A DNA stretch of 64,000 bases, taken from the NCBI GenBank assembly GCA_027485575.1, contig JAIXQU010000103.1, forward strand, positions 1-64,000. The letters run 5' to 3'. Source of the DNA: Cytophagaceae bacterium (GTDB taxonomy: Bacteria > Bacteroidota > Bacteroidia > Cytophagales > Flexibacteraceae). This document shows positions 8,957-17,433 of this stretch, one piece after another (the stretch's first letter is position 1; each line of letters starts with the position of its first letter). The translations under genes were made by a program, and so were the position numbers. Under the pieces are notes generated by a model, which saw only the letters and a list, made by a program, of their open reading frames with translations, did not search any database and was not told the DNA's origin.

Positions 8957-10458
8957 TTCCGTTTCAATATAACGCCTTCATATCCCCTGGGAAAATAGAA
9001 TCCAACCTGCGCTAAATAAGAGCGGATGGAAATCAGATACTTTGACTCCTTTTGGAATTTAAAAGTATAAATTTTTTCAAGTCTTTGGCCTTCATTGTAG
9101 TAGTCAAATTCGGCTTTACTGGATGGAGGAGATTTTGCAATTACATATTGGTAATCGTATTCATTTTCATGGTATATTCTTCTGTTGGGAGTGTCGGCGC
9201 CGCGGTCAAGATATTGATAATCACTACCTGCTTTTATCACAAAATAATAATAGGCATCATCCCCAATGACTCTGCTGCCCTTTGGGATAATCGTAGAAAT
9301 CTGCGCTTGGATGGTATCAATATTTCTTGAATTAGAATAGATCCACAACAAGCTGTTTTTAAATAAAAATATGCCTCCATTAAGAACCAACAATAAGAAC
9401 AAAATCCGATCAATGGGCATGCCTTTGAATTGAAGTTCCTGAAATTGGTTTAAAGAATAAAGGATAATGCCATAGACAAAAGGCATAAGAAATATGGAGT
9501 AAATTCCAGTATCATTAACCAGAATATAAAAGGACAGAACAATGACCAGAAAAATCCAAAGCAAAGGAGCCTGATTAAGCTTGTTTTTTCTAAAACAAAA
9601 AATTAAACCCACAATTGCCAATCCCAGGGCAGGAATTTGAAATTTTGGAATATAAATTTTAGAGGAAATATATCCTTCTGCAAGACTGTTGAAAGCTATT
9701 TTATGCTTTGGAGGGCCAAAAAAGTAGTTATAGAATTCCTCAATTCCACCAAATCCCCAAAAAATCCATATAGAGTAAAATCCGATGGCCAGGATAAAAA
9801 TAATGAATCCATTTGAAAAATTTTCAACCGATGGACGCATTATGAATGAAAAAGCCAAAAATAAGGAAGGCCCAATCAGGACTACGGCAATTCTTGGGGT
9901 AGTAAGTAGCGCTAAGCCAAATAAAACGCCAGTGTATACAAAATAGATTTTTCCTTGGTTTTGGATCCCTTTGAAAAGGCAAAAGAAGCCAGACAATGCC
10001 AACAGAAGCGTCATCGAGTCCATCCTTCCTGAGTGAATATTTTGTAGAAATATTGGATCAAGCAGAAGTAAAACCGCAAAGGCAGAACAGTATTTTTCTT
10101 TTAAACCATTCAATTTCAATATCTTGAATCCAATAACAGCCACCAGAAATCCAAAAATCAAACCCGGAAGTCTGGTTTGAAACAAACCAAATCCGAAAAT
10201 TTTATAGACAAGTCCAAGAACTAAGAAATAGCCTGGACCATAGGCTTTAGATTGTGGATAGTAGTATTCGAGCATGGGCCCAATTTTTGGCATAAAGACT
10301 CCTTTGTCCATAAAATTAAGCGTCATGCTTGCAAAATAGGTTTCGTCAAACCAGGGAAGAGGGCTTATAGAAAGCACACAAACGTGGTAAACAAAACAGC
10401 AGGCTATAGTTACCCAAAGCCAGGAAGGTAAACTAAGATTAGCTTTCCTGGCCACCAT
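8953..10458 (-). CDS. GT39/ArnT-like membrane glycosyltransferase
   Basis: A 501-residue polytopic protein with about ten to twelve hydrophobic helices, then a soluble C-terminal part from about residue 385. The first extracytoplasmic loop carries WFDETYFA, the Asp-Glu catalytic signature of dolichol- or polyprenyl-phosphate dependent transferases (PMT, ArnT, GT83). It would move a sugar from a lipid-phosphate donor to lipid A, glycan or protein in the periplasm. The upstream neighbour is a GT2 polyprenyl-phosphate sugar synthase-like gene overlapping by 20 bp, the usual donor-making partner, which supports this role. The downstream SGNH gene overlaps by 4 bp. The acceptor is not known. Confidence 0.75.
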   Translation of the reverse strand: MVARKANLSLPSWLWVTIACCFVYHVCVLSISPLPWFDETYFASMTLNFMDKGVFMPKIGPMLEYYYPQSKAYGPGYFLVLGLVYKIFGFGLFQTRLPGLIFGFLVAVIGFKILKLNGLKEKYCSAFAVLLLLDPIFLQNIHSGRMDSMTLLLALSGFFCLFKGIQNQGKIYFVYTGVLFGLALLTTPRIAVVLIGPSLFLAFSFIMRPSVENFSNGFIIFILAIGFYSIWIFWGFGGIEEFYNYFFGPPKHKIAFNSLAEGYISSKIYIPKFQIPALGLAIVGLIFCFRKNKLNQAPLLWIFLVIVLSFYILVNDTGIYSIFLMPFVYGIILYSLNQFQELQFKGMPIDRILFLLLVLNGGIFLFKNSLLWIYSNSRNIDTIQAQISTIIPKGSRVIGDDAYYYFVIKAGSDYQYLDRGADTPNRRIYHENEYDYQYVIAKSPPSSKAEFDYYNEGQRLEKIYTFKFQKESKYLISIRSYLAQVGFYFPRGYEGVILKRK

Positions 10459-11386
10459 TAGAATATACCTTGTCTATTAAATAGTTAGGTCTATTTCTAC
10501 TTGCATCAAGAGTGCGCCATAAATATTCTCCGAGCACTCCGATGGATATCATTTGAAAAGACGACACAAATAAAACGACCATCATCATACTACTCCAGCC
10601 AGAAAGTTGAATCAGACCTGAAACTTTGGCAAATGCCACAAAAAGACCGTAAAACAGGGCCAAAAATCCGAGTAAAAATCCCAGGGTGGTAATTGCTCTG
10701 ATTGGCAAAAACGAAAATGAAACAAAAGAATCAACAAAAAGCTTGACCTTCTTTTTTAAAGTCCAACGGCTTTTTCCAATTTTTCTTTCTGCCCTTTTGT
10801 AAGGAATACCCACATAATCATAACCCAACCAAATCATTAAATATAAACAATTTGTGTTCTTTTCCTTCATTTTAAGAACTTCTTCCCTTATTCTTTTGTC
10901 AAATAAGACATAATCGAATCCTCCATCAGGAAGATTGGGTAGGGCAAAATGCTTCATTAAATACTGAAACGAGCCTGCAAAAAACTTCTTTAATAGGCCC
11001 TCTTCTCTTTCACTTCTATTGGCAATCACAAGTTTAGTTCCCTTTTTCCAGTAGTCATACATCTTCACCATAAGAGATGGTGGGTCTTGTAAATCTGCGG
11101 TAATTACAACATTGCAATCTCCGGTAGCAATTTCCATTCCCGCCACAATGGCATTATATGAGCCAACATTAGAAACAAGTTTTACAACCTTTACTTTGCC
11201 TGGATTTTCTTTTTCAAACTTTTGTAAGGCCTTGATTGTATTGTCCTTAGATCCGTCGTCTACCATGACGTATTCAAATTCTACTTCCTGGGGAAATAGT
11301 TTTTCATTTTCAAGAAGTTCTGCAGTAGTAACCGGAATATTATCCTCATTGTAGTAGCAAGGAATAATGATAGAAAGTTTCGGCAT
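10439..11386 (-). CDS. GT2 polyprenyl-phosphate glycosyltransferase (DPM1/GtrB-like)
   Basis: A 315-residue GT-A enzyme with PKLSIIIPCYYNE at the start, VDDGSKDNT for nucleotide sugar binding and ADLQDPP as the metal-binding region. Two C-terminal membrane helices lie at about 230-255 and 265-290. This layout is that of GtrB, ArnC and bacterial DPM1-like enzymes, which load a sugar onto undecaprenyl phosphate at the cytoplasmic face. I start at 11386 (MPKLSIII) because the 15 extra residues from 11431 precede the first strand and are atypical. It overlaps the GT39-like gene by 20 bp, so both probably act in series and share one transcript. Confidence 0.85.
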   Translation of the reverse strand: MPKLSIIIPCYYNEDNIPVTTAELLENEKLFPQEVEFEYVMVDDGSKDNTIKALQKFEKENPGKVKVVKLVSNVGSYNAIVAGMEIATGDCNVVITADLQDPPSLMVKMYDYWKKGTKLVIANRSEREEGLLKKFFAGSFQYLMKHFALPNLPDGGFDYVLFDKRIREEVLKMKEKNTNCLYLMIWLGYDYVGIPYKRAERKIGKSRWTLKKKVKLFVDSFVSFSFLPIRAITTLGFLLGFLALFYGLFVAFAKVSGLIQLSGWSSMMMVVLFVSSFQMISIGVLGEYLWRTLDASRNRPNYLIDKVYSNGGQES

Positions 11387-11501
11387 TGGTGGGAAAATGG
11401 TTTTTTCGCCTGTTTTTAAGGTGCAAAACAATAAAATTATTCCTTACCTTGTTTGACTACCTGGTTTAAAGGTTAATTGACTTTTGGTTTTTGGAAGTTG
11501 G

Positions 11502-12407
11502 CTAATTGGAAATAAAGTCTTCTAATGCCTTCAGATAGTTATCAAACCCCATTTTGGAAGGCAAATCGTTATGTACGGCTTCTGGGATAATAAATTTTCT
11601 TTTTTCGATGCCCGTATAATTGTCATACACTTTTTGGCCCTGAACTTCACGACTTAAAAAGTCATCCTTCTCTCCGTGAAACCAACAGAAAGGAACTTTT
11701 ACTTTTTTTATTTCTTCGGCATTATTGATTTCAAGATTGACAAAATAGGAACCCGGGATGGAAAGTTTGGCGGCATCCTGAATCATAGTTTCAGCTGAAG
11801 CAAATGGGGCTTCGAGAATAAGTTTTGAGGGAGAAAGAATAGGATTTGCAGCCGTCAATTTTGTGGCTGGGGCACTACCCAGGCTAAAGCCATACATTAT
11901 CAATCTTTGGTTAACCATTCCATTGTCTTTAAGCCACTGGAGGCAGGCAGATACATCCGCATAAAGACCAGATTCAGTAGGTTCTCCCTCGCTTAAACCA
12001 TAACCTCTGTAGTCCATCATAAGGACTCCAAATCTATGTTTTTGACCCACATTGGCCAAAAGTTTGGCTCTGTTCCAATAAAGGTCCATGTGGTTTTTGT
12101 TTCCATGGCAATAGAGTATGACAGTATCTTTCCCTATTCTCGTTTTATCTCCAATGTAGATGGCATATATTTTTGCCTTATTTCCGTTGTTGTCCGATTG
12201 CAAAGTGAAGATGCTCACCAGGTCCTGGTTAACAGAATATGATGAGGGCAAATCTGATATTTCTCTTTCCCCTTTATAGTTATCCAGTTGATAGGATTGA
12301 ATCTTTTCTCCAATATTAAAAAGATTACTGTCCAACCTTAAGCAGGAAAAAAATGCCAAAGGGAGCAAAAAAATCAAATAACCAACTGTTTTTCCTGTGA
12401 CTGCCAT
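11502..12407 (-). CDS. Alpha/beta hydrolase, probable lipoprotein
   Basis: A 301-residue alpha/beta hydrolase of the serine aminopeptidase S33 / BAAT-like type (as in BEM46-like proteins). The N-terminal LIFLLPLAFFSC segment looks like a lipoprotein signal. The nucleophile elbow is GFSLGS near 171. GEKDDF near 245 gives the acid and EAVHND near 285 the catalytic His, and YCHGNK is the oxyanion loop. The substrate is unknown. It begins only 4 bp after the preceding lipoprotein gene and is the last gene of the ccm-containing minus-strand run, with no obvious link to cytochrome c maturation. Confidence 0.75.
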   Translation of the reverse strand: MAVTGKTVGYLIFLLPLAFFSCLRLDSNLFNIGEKIQSYQLDNYKGEREISDLPSSYSVNQDLVSIFTLQSDNNGNKAKIYAIYIGDKTRIGKDTVILYCHGNKNHMDLYWNRAKLLANVGQKHRFGVLMMDYRGYGLSEGEPTESGLYADVSACLQWLKDNGMVNQRLIMYGFSLGSAPATKLTAANPILSPSKLILEAPFASAETMIQDAAKLSIPGSYFVNLEINNAEEIKKVKVPFCWFHGEKDDFLSREVQGQKVYDNYTGIEKRKFIIPEAVHNDLPSKMGFDNYLKALEDFISN

Positions 12408-12411
12408 TAGC

Positions 12412-13083
12412 TTAAAATTTTCGGGTTAGTCCAAAATAAAAGCCAAGAGAACCATTATTGCCAGGACCAATATAATCCACAACAATATTCTGGTTGTTTT
12501 CCTGAGGAGCAATCCACTTTAGCTCATAGGTTAAATTCCATTTCGCCTTAACTCTTTGATATCCAATGTGAATCATGGGAATCCAAATGTTTTTGGCGTT
12601 TCTTTCAGGTTCAGGAAATCTGGTTTCAAACCAGCCCGATCCACCTGAATATAATAAATGCTTTCCCTGTCCGAATTCTTTGAAAACATTTAAGCCAAAT
12701 TCGGGGTAAAATCTGAATTCGCCTTTCCACCTGTCCATGAACAGATGTGCTTTTCCATAGCCACTAAGCCCAACATTATAGTTATTTTCTGAGTTTAATA
12801 TTAATTGCAAAAACCCAAGGTCAAGTTGCCCAACGCCGAATGCCAGGGATGTAATTCCTACATTTGATGTCAAGGTGGTTTTGTCTGATAAACCATAACT
12901 GACTCCTGCACTTGCAAGTGGAATGGGGATAATTAAACCAGAGAATTTAATCAAAGGTCCGCCCAAACTGGCTGAGGCGGCTATTTTTTTCTTTTCCAGT
13001 GGTTTAACCAGTGAAACAGGAGCACAATTTTGAAGAGAAATTATCCCCAGAAAATAGAGTATCAGGTGGAAGAACTTCTTCAT
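12412..13083 (-). CDS. Hypothetical lipoprotein with beta-barrel-like C-terminus
   Basis: A 223-residue protein not recognised as a named family. It has a lipoprotein-like signal (FLGIISLQNC, lipobox near 17-20), then alternating polar and hydrophobic strands with glycines (GVSYGLSDKTTLTSNVGI, YNVGLSGYGKAHLF, GSLGFYFGLTRKF). The terminal Phe and strand pattern suggest an outer-membrane beta barrel or a surface beta protein. It follows ccmE by 17 bp and precedes the hydrolase by 4 bp, so it belongs to the same transcript. I see no catalytic motif. Confidence 0.5.
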   Translation of the reverse strand: MKKFFHLILYFLGIISLQNCAPVSLVKPLEKKKIAASASLGGPLIKFSGLIIPIPLASAGVSYGLSDKTTLTSNVGITSLAFGVGQLDLGFLQLILNSENNYNVGLSGYGKAHLFMDRWKGEFRFYPEFGLNVFKEFGQGKHLLYSGGSGWFETRFPEPERNAKNIWIPMIHIGYQRVKAKWNLTYELKWIAPQENNQNIVVDYIGPGNNGSLGFYFGLTRKF

Positions 13084-13100
13084 TGTAAATTTAGTGGATG

Positions 13101-13541
13101 CTAGATTTTTGCCTGTTTTTCTCCTTCAGATTTCAGTTCTCCTTCCTGGTATTTGGAAGGACATTTCATTAAAATTTTGTCAGCTACAAATTTTCCTTCC
13201 TTCATTCCCCCAACAACCACAATCTTCTCTGATCGTTCAAAATCTGCTGGTTTTGGGTTGAAATAAAGCACTTCTTTCTTTTCCTTTTTTTCATCCACGA
13301 GAATAAACCGGAATAAATTAGGGTCAACCTGAGGGTCATAAAACATGCCTTCTATTTTACCTGCCGGAGATTTTGGCAATTGTCCAACCACATGAACTTT
13401 CGCACTTTCACCATCCTCTGACATTTCAACCGCTTCTGCAAAGCAAACATAACTGCTTGCATCACCGGAGGTAGATACAATTACAGAAATCGCAACCGCT
13501 ATTACCAGTAAGCCACCAAGGTGCAAAGGTTTAATTTTCAT
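13101..13541 (-). CDS. ccmE: Cytochrome c maturation heme chaperone, CxxxY type
   Basis: A 146-residue CcmE with an N-terminal membrane anchor (residues 8-24) and a periplasmic OB-fold with KVHVVGQLP, KIEGMFYDP, FRFILVDEK and IVVVGGMKEGKFVADKILMKC. Classical CcmE binds heme through a His in a HxxxY motif; here that position is Cys127 with Tyr131 (CPSKY). This is the CxxxY variant known from archaea and some Desulfovibrio-type bacteria. I start at 13541 (MKIKPLHLGG); the longer frame from 13622 would overlap ccmD with unlikely sequence. It lies 13 bp after ccmD in the ccmB-C-D-E run. Confidence 0.85.
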   Translation of the reverse strand: MKIKPLHLGGLLVIAVAISVIVSTSGDASSYVCFAEAVEMSEDGESAKVHVVGQLPKSPAGKIEGMFYDPQVDPNLFRFILVDEKKEKKEVLYFNPKPADFERSEKIVVVGGMKEGKFVADKILMKCPSKYQEGELKSEGEKQAKI

Positions 13542-13554
13542 GATCTTATAAATT

Positions 13555-13773
13555 TTATTTTTCCAGTTTGGAAATTTTTCTTTCCAGAAATACCAAAAAC
13601 AGAAACAACCCAACCAATACAATGAGTACCGTGATTAACACCACATAAATCTTGCCATTTGCCCTCATTTGGTCTGCCATTTCAATTTCACCACCCTGAG
13701 CTTTGGAAACCAGGCTAAATATAAGAGAAACTACCAATCCATAGGAGAACCTTTTAATGAAATCTTTACCCAT
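13555..13773 (-). CDS. ccmD: CcmD-like small membrane protein
   Basis: A 72-residue protein with an N-terminal hydrophobic stretch and a second helix (IYVVLITVLIVLVGLFLFLVF), followed by ERKISKLEK. The MADQMRANGKIYVV segment and the closing RKISKLEK are typical of Bacteroidota CcmD-like proteins, though these share little sequence with the proteobacterial CcmD. The first part may be a cleaved signal peptide (LVSKAQG), leaving a single-pass protein. The role would be in the CcmABCD heme-handling complex that releases holo-CcmE. It overlaps ccmC by 8 bp. Confidence 0.7.
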   Translation of the reverse strand: MGKDFIKRFSYGLVVSLIFSLVSKAQGGEIEMADQMRANGKIYVVLITVLIVLVGLFLFLVFLERKISKLEK

Positions 13774-14434
13774 TTTCTATTCTGTTTTTAACGATTAATT
13801 TATACCTGATTATCAAATCTCCAATCCAAAATCCTGTCAATGTCCAACCGAGAACAGCAGGATAAAAGACAGGCCGCATATATCTTGCCTGGTCATAAGG
13901 ATTGAAACCTGGATTTCCACCATTACCCGGATGTAAAGAGTCTGTAAATCTGGGTAATACATATATCAACGGAATTAATATTGCAAATGCGAAAATGCTG
14001 TAAACAGATGAAATCCTTGCTTTATCTCTATCTGAGCTAAGGCTTCCCCTGAGAAGCAGGTAACCAAAATAAATCATCATTCCAATGGCTGATGCGTTCT
14101 GTTTTGGGTCATTGCTCCAATATTCTCCCCAGGTAAATTTGGCCCAAAGCATTCCGGTTAGCAGTCCCAAAATTCCAAATACAATTCCGATATCCACATA
14201 CGATGCGGCTTTTACGTCGTGCTCGATATTACCAGTTCTCAAATATTGGATTGAAAACCAAACAGAGGCTCCGAATAAAAAAATCATACCAAACCACATG
14301 GGAACATGGAAATAGAGATTTCTTACAGTCTCGTTCAATATGGGTAGCCTGGGCACTTTGCCCATCAGACCCATGTAAACCACATAAACCATGAGCGGAA
14401 TGGTTATCCATTTCCACCATTTTAAAGGGGGCAT
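13766..14434 (-). CDS. ccmC: Heme-handling protein CcmC
   Basis: A 222-residue protein with six membrane helices of the cytochrome c assembly family. NLYFHVPMWFG and DSLHPGNGG hold the two heme-ligating His positions. The periplasmic tryptophan-rich loop is a diverged form (WGEYWSNDPKQNASA) of the WWD motif. CcmC presents heme to CcmE in the periplasm. The family also includes CcmF and ResC, but the short length and the position between ccmB and ccmD support CcmC. It lies 22 bp after ccmB. Confidence 0.9.
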   Translation of the reverse strand: MPPLKWWKWITIPLMVYVVYMGLMGKVPRLPILNETVRNLYFHVPMWFGMIFLFGASVWFSIQYLRTGNIEHDVKAASYVDIGIVFGILGLLTGMLWAKFTWGEYWSNDPKQNASAIGMMIYFGYLLLRGSLSSDRDKARISSVYSIFAFAILIPLIYVLPRFTDSLHPGNGGNPGFNPYDQARYMRPVFYPAVLGWTLTGFWIGDLIIRYKLIVKNRIENG

Positions 14435-14456
14435 ATAGTTTGAATTGTTTTATTAA

Positions 14457-15128
14457 TTAACCACGCCAAAGATAAGGAAATAGGATGAAGCTTAGGGCAA
14501 CCATTATACAATCAAGGCTGGCAAGTGTGGCAATATGTGGTAGGGCCAGATCCCATCCAAGTGAATCTAACGCATTGACTGATAGTTTAATTACAAAAAG
14601 CAAAGTAGGAATAATGAGAGGAAAGCCCAATACTGGCAATAGGGAAGAATTTTTTCCGGCTTTAGCAGAAATGGCTGAAATAAGGGTTAATCCTGCTGCA
14701 AGTCCCAAACAGGCCAATTCAATAGCCACAGCAAACAGGCCTACGTCCTGAACTGGATTTGTAAAAAAGACTGAAAGAAAAAACCAGGCCAGCCATGAAG
14801 TAACATTAAGCATCAAAAAATGATAGATTAATTTACTAACAATCAGTAATTCAGACTTTACAATAAACAAGTAATACCAAAATTGCTTGTCTAGTTCTTT
14901 TGCAAAACTTTTTCCAACCACCTGAAAAGAGGAAAAAAGAACAACCATCCAAAATATGGCATTCCAGACCAAAGGGTTGACTCGTGCCTTCCCGGCGAAA
15001 AAAACCTGATATATTGTAAAACAGGCTGATGCTACAAAAAGGAGAATCGTAGCTGTGAGAATCCTCTGCCGGAATTCAACCTTCAGATCTTTTGAAACCA
15101 GAATATAAAGATGGTGGAGCGACGTCAA
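14457..15128 (-). CDS. ccmB: Heme exporter membrane subunit CcmB
   Basis: A 223-residue membrane protein with six helices. It opens with LVSKDLKVEFRQR, the conserved cytoplasmic N-terminal motif of CcmB, and contains VGKSFAKELDKQ and PLIIPTLLFV, both family marks. It forms the permease part of the CcmAB ABC complex that frees holo-CcmE from CcmC. It is the first gene of the minus-strand ccm run. No ccmA ATPase gene is beside it or elsewhere in the window, so the partner must be encoded elsewhere or replaced. Confidence 0.88.
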   Translation of the reverse strand: MTSLHHLYILVSKDLKVEFRQRILTATILLFVASACFTIYQVFFAGKARVNPLVWNAIFWMVVLFSSFQVVGKSFAKELDKQFWYYLFIVKSELLIVSKLIYHFLMLNVTSWLAWFFLSVFFTNPVQDVGLFAVAIELACLGLAAGLTLISAISAKAGKNSSLLPVLGFPLIIPTLLFVIKLSVNALDSLGWDLALPHIATLASLDCIMVALSFILFPYLWRG

Positions 15129-15256
15129 TTTTGAGATTTTGTCAAATTAAATTGAGGCCACAAAATTCAGCTTATTTGTAGAAATTCAGGTAACTATTTT
15201 TTTCACTTAAACTCAACCCGTTTTTTGTGGCTGGGTTTATTTGATTCAATCCGGAT

Positions 15257-15664
15257 TCAGACAATTTCAAGGCAACTGGCCCATGTTTCCATGTAAAGGA
15301 CCACGTCTTCTTTTTTATTTTTCTCCAAATGGGTTACGCCAGCTTTTTTTAGAACTTCCTCGTTGGTAAGTCTTTCCAAATCAATTAAGTCTCTGGTCGT
15401 TAGCCCATAAGAAGTTAACTCGGATATTAACCAATCCATAGACATCCCACTTGTTGGACAAAAATCCAAAACCTGTTCTGCCCAATCCCCATGTTTTTCC
15501 ATGGCATATCTGTGAATTTCCTCTTTTGATTTTTCAGTGAGTTGTTGGGCAAGGTGCCCACAATTACAACTTCCCATATGGCCCCATTGGTAATTTTCTC
15601 CTTTCAAAATAGAGTCTGCTGCAGAGCGAATGGCGGTAATTAGTTTTTCCTTTGAAGAATTCAT
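15257..15664 (-). CDS. Hypothetical protein with CNCGH motif
   Basis: A 135-residue soluble protein that I do not recognise. It is mostly helical and has a Cys/His-rich stretch GSCNCGHLAQQ followed by a His-containing helix (IHRYAMEKHGDWAEQ) and a later FCPTSGM, which together could bind a metal or cofactor. The start at 15664 (MNSSKEKL) is preferred; an upstream ATG at 15694 adds ten residues. It sits between ssb and ccmB. In some relatives gldE and gldD follow mutY-ssb; they are absent here and this gene occupies that place. Function is unknown. Confidence 0.55.
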   Translation of the reverse strand: MNSSKEKLITAIRSAADSILKGENYQWGHMGSCNCGHLAQQLTEKSKEEIHRYAMEKHGDWAEQVLDFCPTSGMSMDWLISELTSYGLTTRDLIDLERLTNEEVLKKAGVTHLEKNKKEDVVLYMETWASCLEIV

Positions 15665-15717
15665 GTCAACCGGTTTTTGTTTATAACCAACCAAATTAAA
15701 AATGGTTTGTATAAATT

Positions 15718-16206
15718 TTAAAATGGAAGGTCATCCTCATCACCTGTTTTTGCAAGTGCTGGTGGAGTTGGAATGGGTGCAGCGGCAGGAACACTAGCCT
15801 GGTTTTGTGCAACAGGAGGTTGAGAGGGCTGGAAGGATTGCGTGTTAGAGGTAGGATTGTTCATTCCTGAATTTACATTATCTTCCTTACTGCCAAGCAA
15901 GACGATCTCATTCGCTGTTACTTCAAGAGAATATCTTTCCTTGCCTTCTTTGTCCACAAAGGTTCTTACAGAAAGTCTTCCTTCAACAAAAACCGGGTTT
16001 CCTTTTCTTACATAATTGGCAGCGATTTCTGCCTTTGCATCCCAAAGACTGACCCTATACCATTCAGTTTTATCGGGTTGTCCATTTCTTCCTTTTTCAT
16101 TAATGGCAAGAGAAAGTTCTGTTACTTTTCTATTATCTCCTACTATTTTTATTTGTGGGTCGTTTCCAACATTTCCCACCAGGGTTATTTTATTATAACT
16201 AGCCAT
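15718..16206 (-). CDS. ssb: Single-stranded DNA-binding protein
   Basis: A 162-residue SSB. The OB-fold spans about residues 4-107, with NKITLVGNVGNDPQI at the start, TEWYRVSLWDAKAE and GNPVFVEGRLSVRTF. A flexible Asn/Gln/Pro/Ala-rich linker follows, and the acidic tip DEDDLPF is the docking site for SSB partner proteins. It coats single-stranded DNA in replication, repair and recombination. It lies 12 bp after mutY on the same strand, an arrangement found in many Bacteroidota and suggesting co-expression of repair functions. Confidence 0.95.
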   Translation of the reverse strand: MASYNKITLVGNVGNDPQIKIVGDNRKVTELSLAINEKGRNGQPDKTEWYRVSLWDAKAEIAANYVRKGNPVFVEGRLSVRTFVDKEGKERYSLEVTANEIVLLGSKEDNVNSGMNNPTSNTQSFQPSQPPVAQNQASVPAAAPIPTPPALAKTGDEDDLPF

Positions 16207-16217
16207 AGAATATTTAA

Positions 16218-17324
16218 TTAAGATTTAAAGTCCAAATGTAATTGTCCTGCTTCTAGCGCAGAAAGTAATTTTGAAATAATTATTGGTTTCGGAGTCGCAT
16301 TTAACTTTTCAGTTTTAACCCAAACACCGGCTAACACCGGCGGTTTTATCTTTAAACGAACCAAACATAGTGTAACCCAAAGCTCCTGATGTGTGAGTAT
16401 GTGTTTTTTAGCAGGTAAAAGGCGCACATTCTCAATTGCATTATTTGGGTCTGATAAAATTTCGTGCCCAATAAAACTGTCAAAACTGTCAAAAGCGGTT
16501 TCAGCCTCTATCAAAAGCGGTTCGTAAAGACCTTCCCAAATATCTCCGGCGCCTCTTTTAATAAACAAAAACTCGTTTTTGGCTTCAATCAGGAGGTAAT
16601 TTAAAAATCTGACCTTTTTGGTTTTTAGTTTGCTTTTAAATGGAATGACCTCTGTTAGATTTTTTTTGCTGGCAACACAATGCGTTTGAATTGGGCATTC
16701 ACCACATTTCGGATTTCTTGGAATGCAAATCAATGCCCCCAATTCCATTATACCCTGATTAAAAAAATAGGATTCTCCTTTGGGTAAAATAGACTCAACA
16801 AAGCTTTTTAATTGGATAACAGTTTTTGCCTGCCTGACATCGGAATCTATGCCCAACAACCTTGATACCACACGGATAACATTTCCATCTACCACCACTT
16901 TATCCTCATGAAAGGCAAACGATGCGATGGCTGAAGCAGTATAGTCTCCAATTCCCTTTAACTGAATTAATCCTTCATAATTTTCAGGAAATTTTCCGTT
17001 GAAATGACTCGAAATATATTTTGCAGAGGCATGTAAATTCCTTGCTCTTGAGTAATATCCCAGTCCTTGCCAATGTTCAAGCACCTGATCTTCACTTGCA
17101 TTGGCTAAAATTTCAACGTTTGGAAAAATTTCTAAAAATTTATTGTAATAGGCCAAACCCTGCGCAATTCTTGTTTGTTGAAGTATGACTTCAGATAGCC
17201 AAATATGGTAAGGGTCAGTGGTTTGTCTCCAGGGAAGGTCCCTTTTAGCAACATGATACCATTGTATAATTGATCCGGAAATTTGGTCCAAATGGGCGGT
17301 TGTTTTAAGTAATTTCGTCGGCAA
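16218..17324 (-). CDS. mutY: A/G-specific adenine glycosylase
   Basis: A 368-residue MutY that removes adenine mispaired with 8-oxoguanine. The catalytic Glu is in SEVILQQTRI. The helix-hairpin-helix motif is LKGIGDYTASAI, followed by VVDGNVIRV with the catalytic Asp. The [4Fe-4S] loop is CIPRNPKCGECPIQTHC (C-x6-C-x2-C-x5-C, about residues 200-216). The C-terminal third is the NUDIX-like 8-oxoG recognition domain (LFIKRGAGDIWEGLYEPLL, then ILTHQELWVTL). It is divergent from the IHF-like gene and followed by ssb. Confidence 0.95.
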   Translation of the reverse strand: MPTKLLKTTAHLDQISGSIIQWYHVAKRDLPWRQTTDPYHIWLSEVILQQTRIAQGLAYYNKFLEIFPNVEILANASEDQVLEHWQGLGYYSRARNLHASAKYISSHFNGKFPENYEGLIQLKGIGDYTASAIASFAFHEDKVVVDGNVIRVVSRLLGIDSDVRQAKTVIQLKSFVESILPKGESYFFNQGIMELGALICIPRNPKCGECPIQTHCVASKKNLTEVIPFKSKLKTKKVRFLNYLLIEAKNEFLFIKRGAGDIWEGLYEPLLIEAETAFDSFDSFIGHEILSDPNNAIENVRLLPAKKHILTHQELWVTLCLVRLKIKPPVLAGVWVKTEKLNATPKPIIISKLLSALEAGQLHLDFKS

Positions 17325-17369
17325 ACCTCTGAATTTGAGATCAAAATTTTAAAATTTAAATTCGCTGAT

Positions 17370-17377
17370 TAACTTTG
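17370..17377 (+). promoter_or_regulatory. Bacteroidota-type -7 box (TAACTTTG) for the IHF-like gene
   Basis: TAACTTTG matches the TAnnTTTG -7 consensus exactly and is followed by GCCGCCC and an A-rich leader. Near-identical arrangements stand before rpsO and the gene at 61122. The site lies in the 109-bp divergent gap between mutY and the IHF-like gene. Confidence 0.6.
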
Positions 17378-17433
17378 CCGCCCAGAAAAATTTGATTTCT
17401 AATCATTTACATAACAATAAAAATAATACTCCG

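Noticed and set aside
15129-15256. Weak AACCC/GGGTT hairpin as a terminator between the genes at 15257 and ccmB
   Set aside because: Only five base pairs and no T run; not enough to call.
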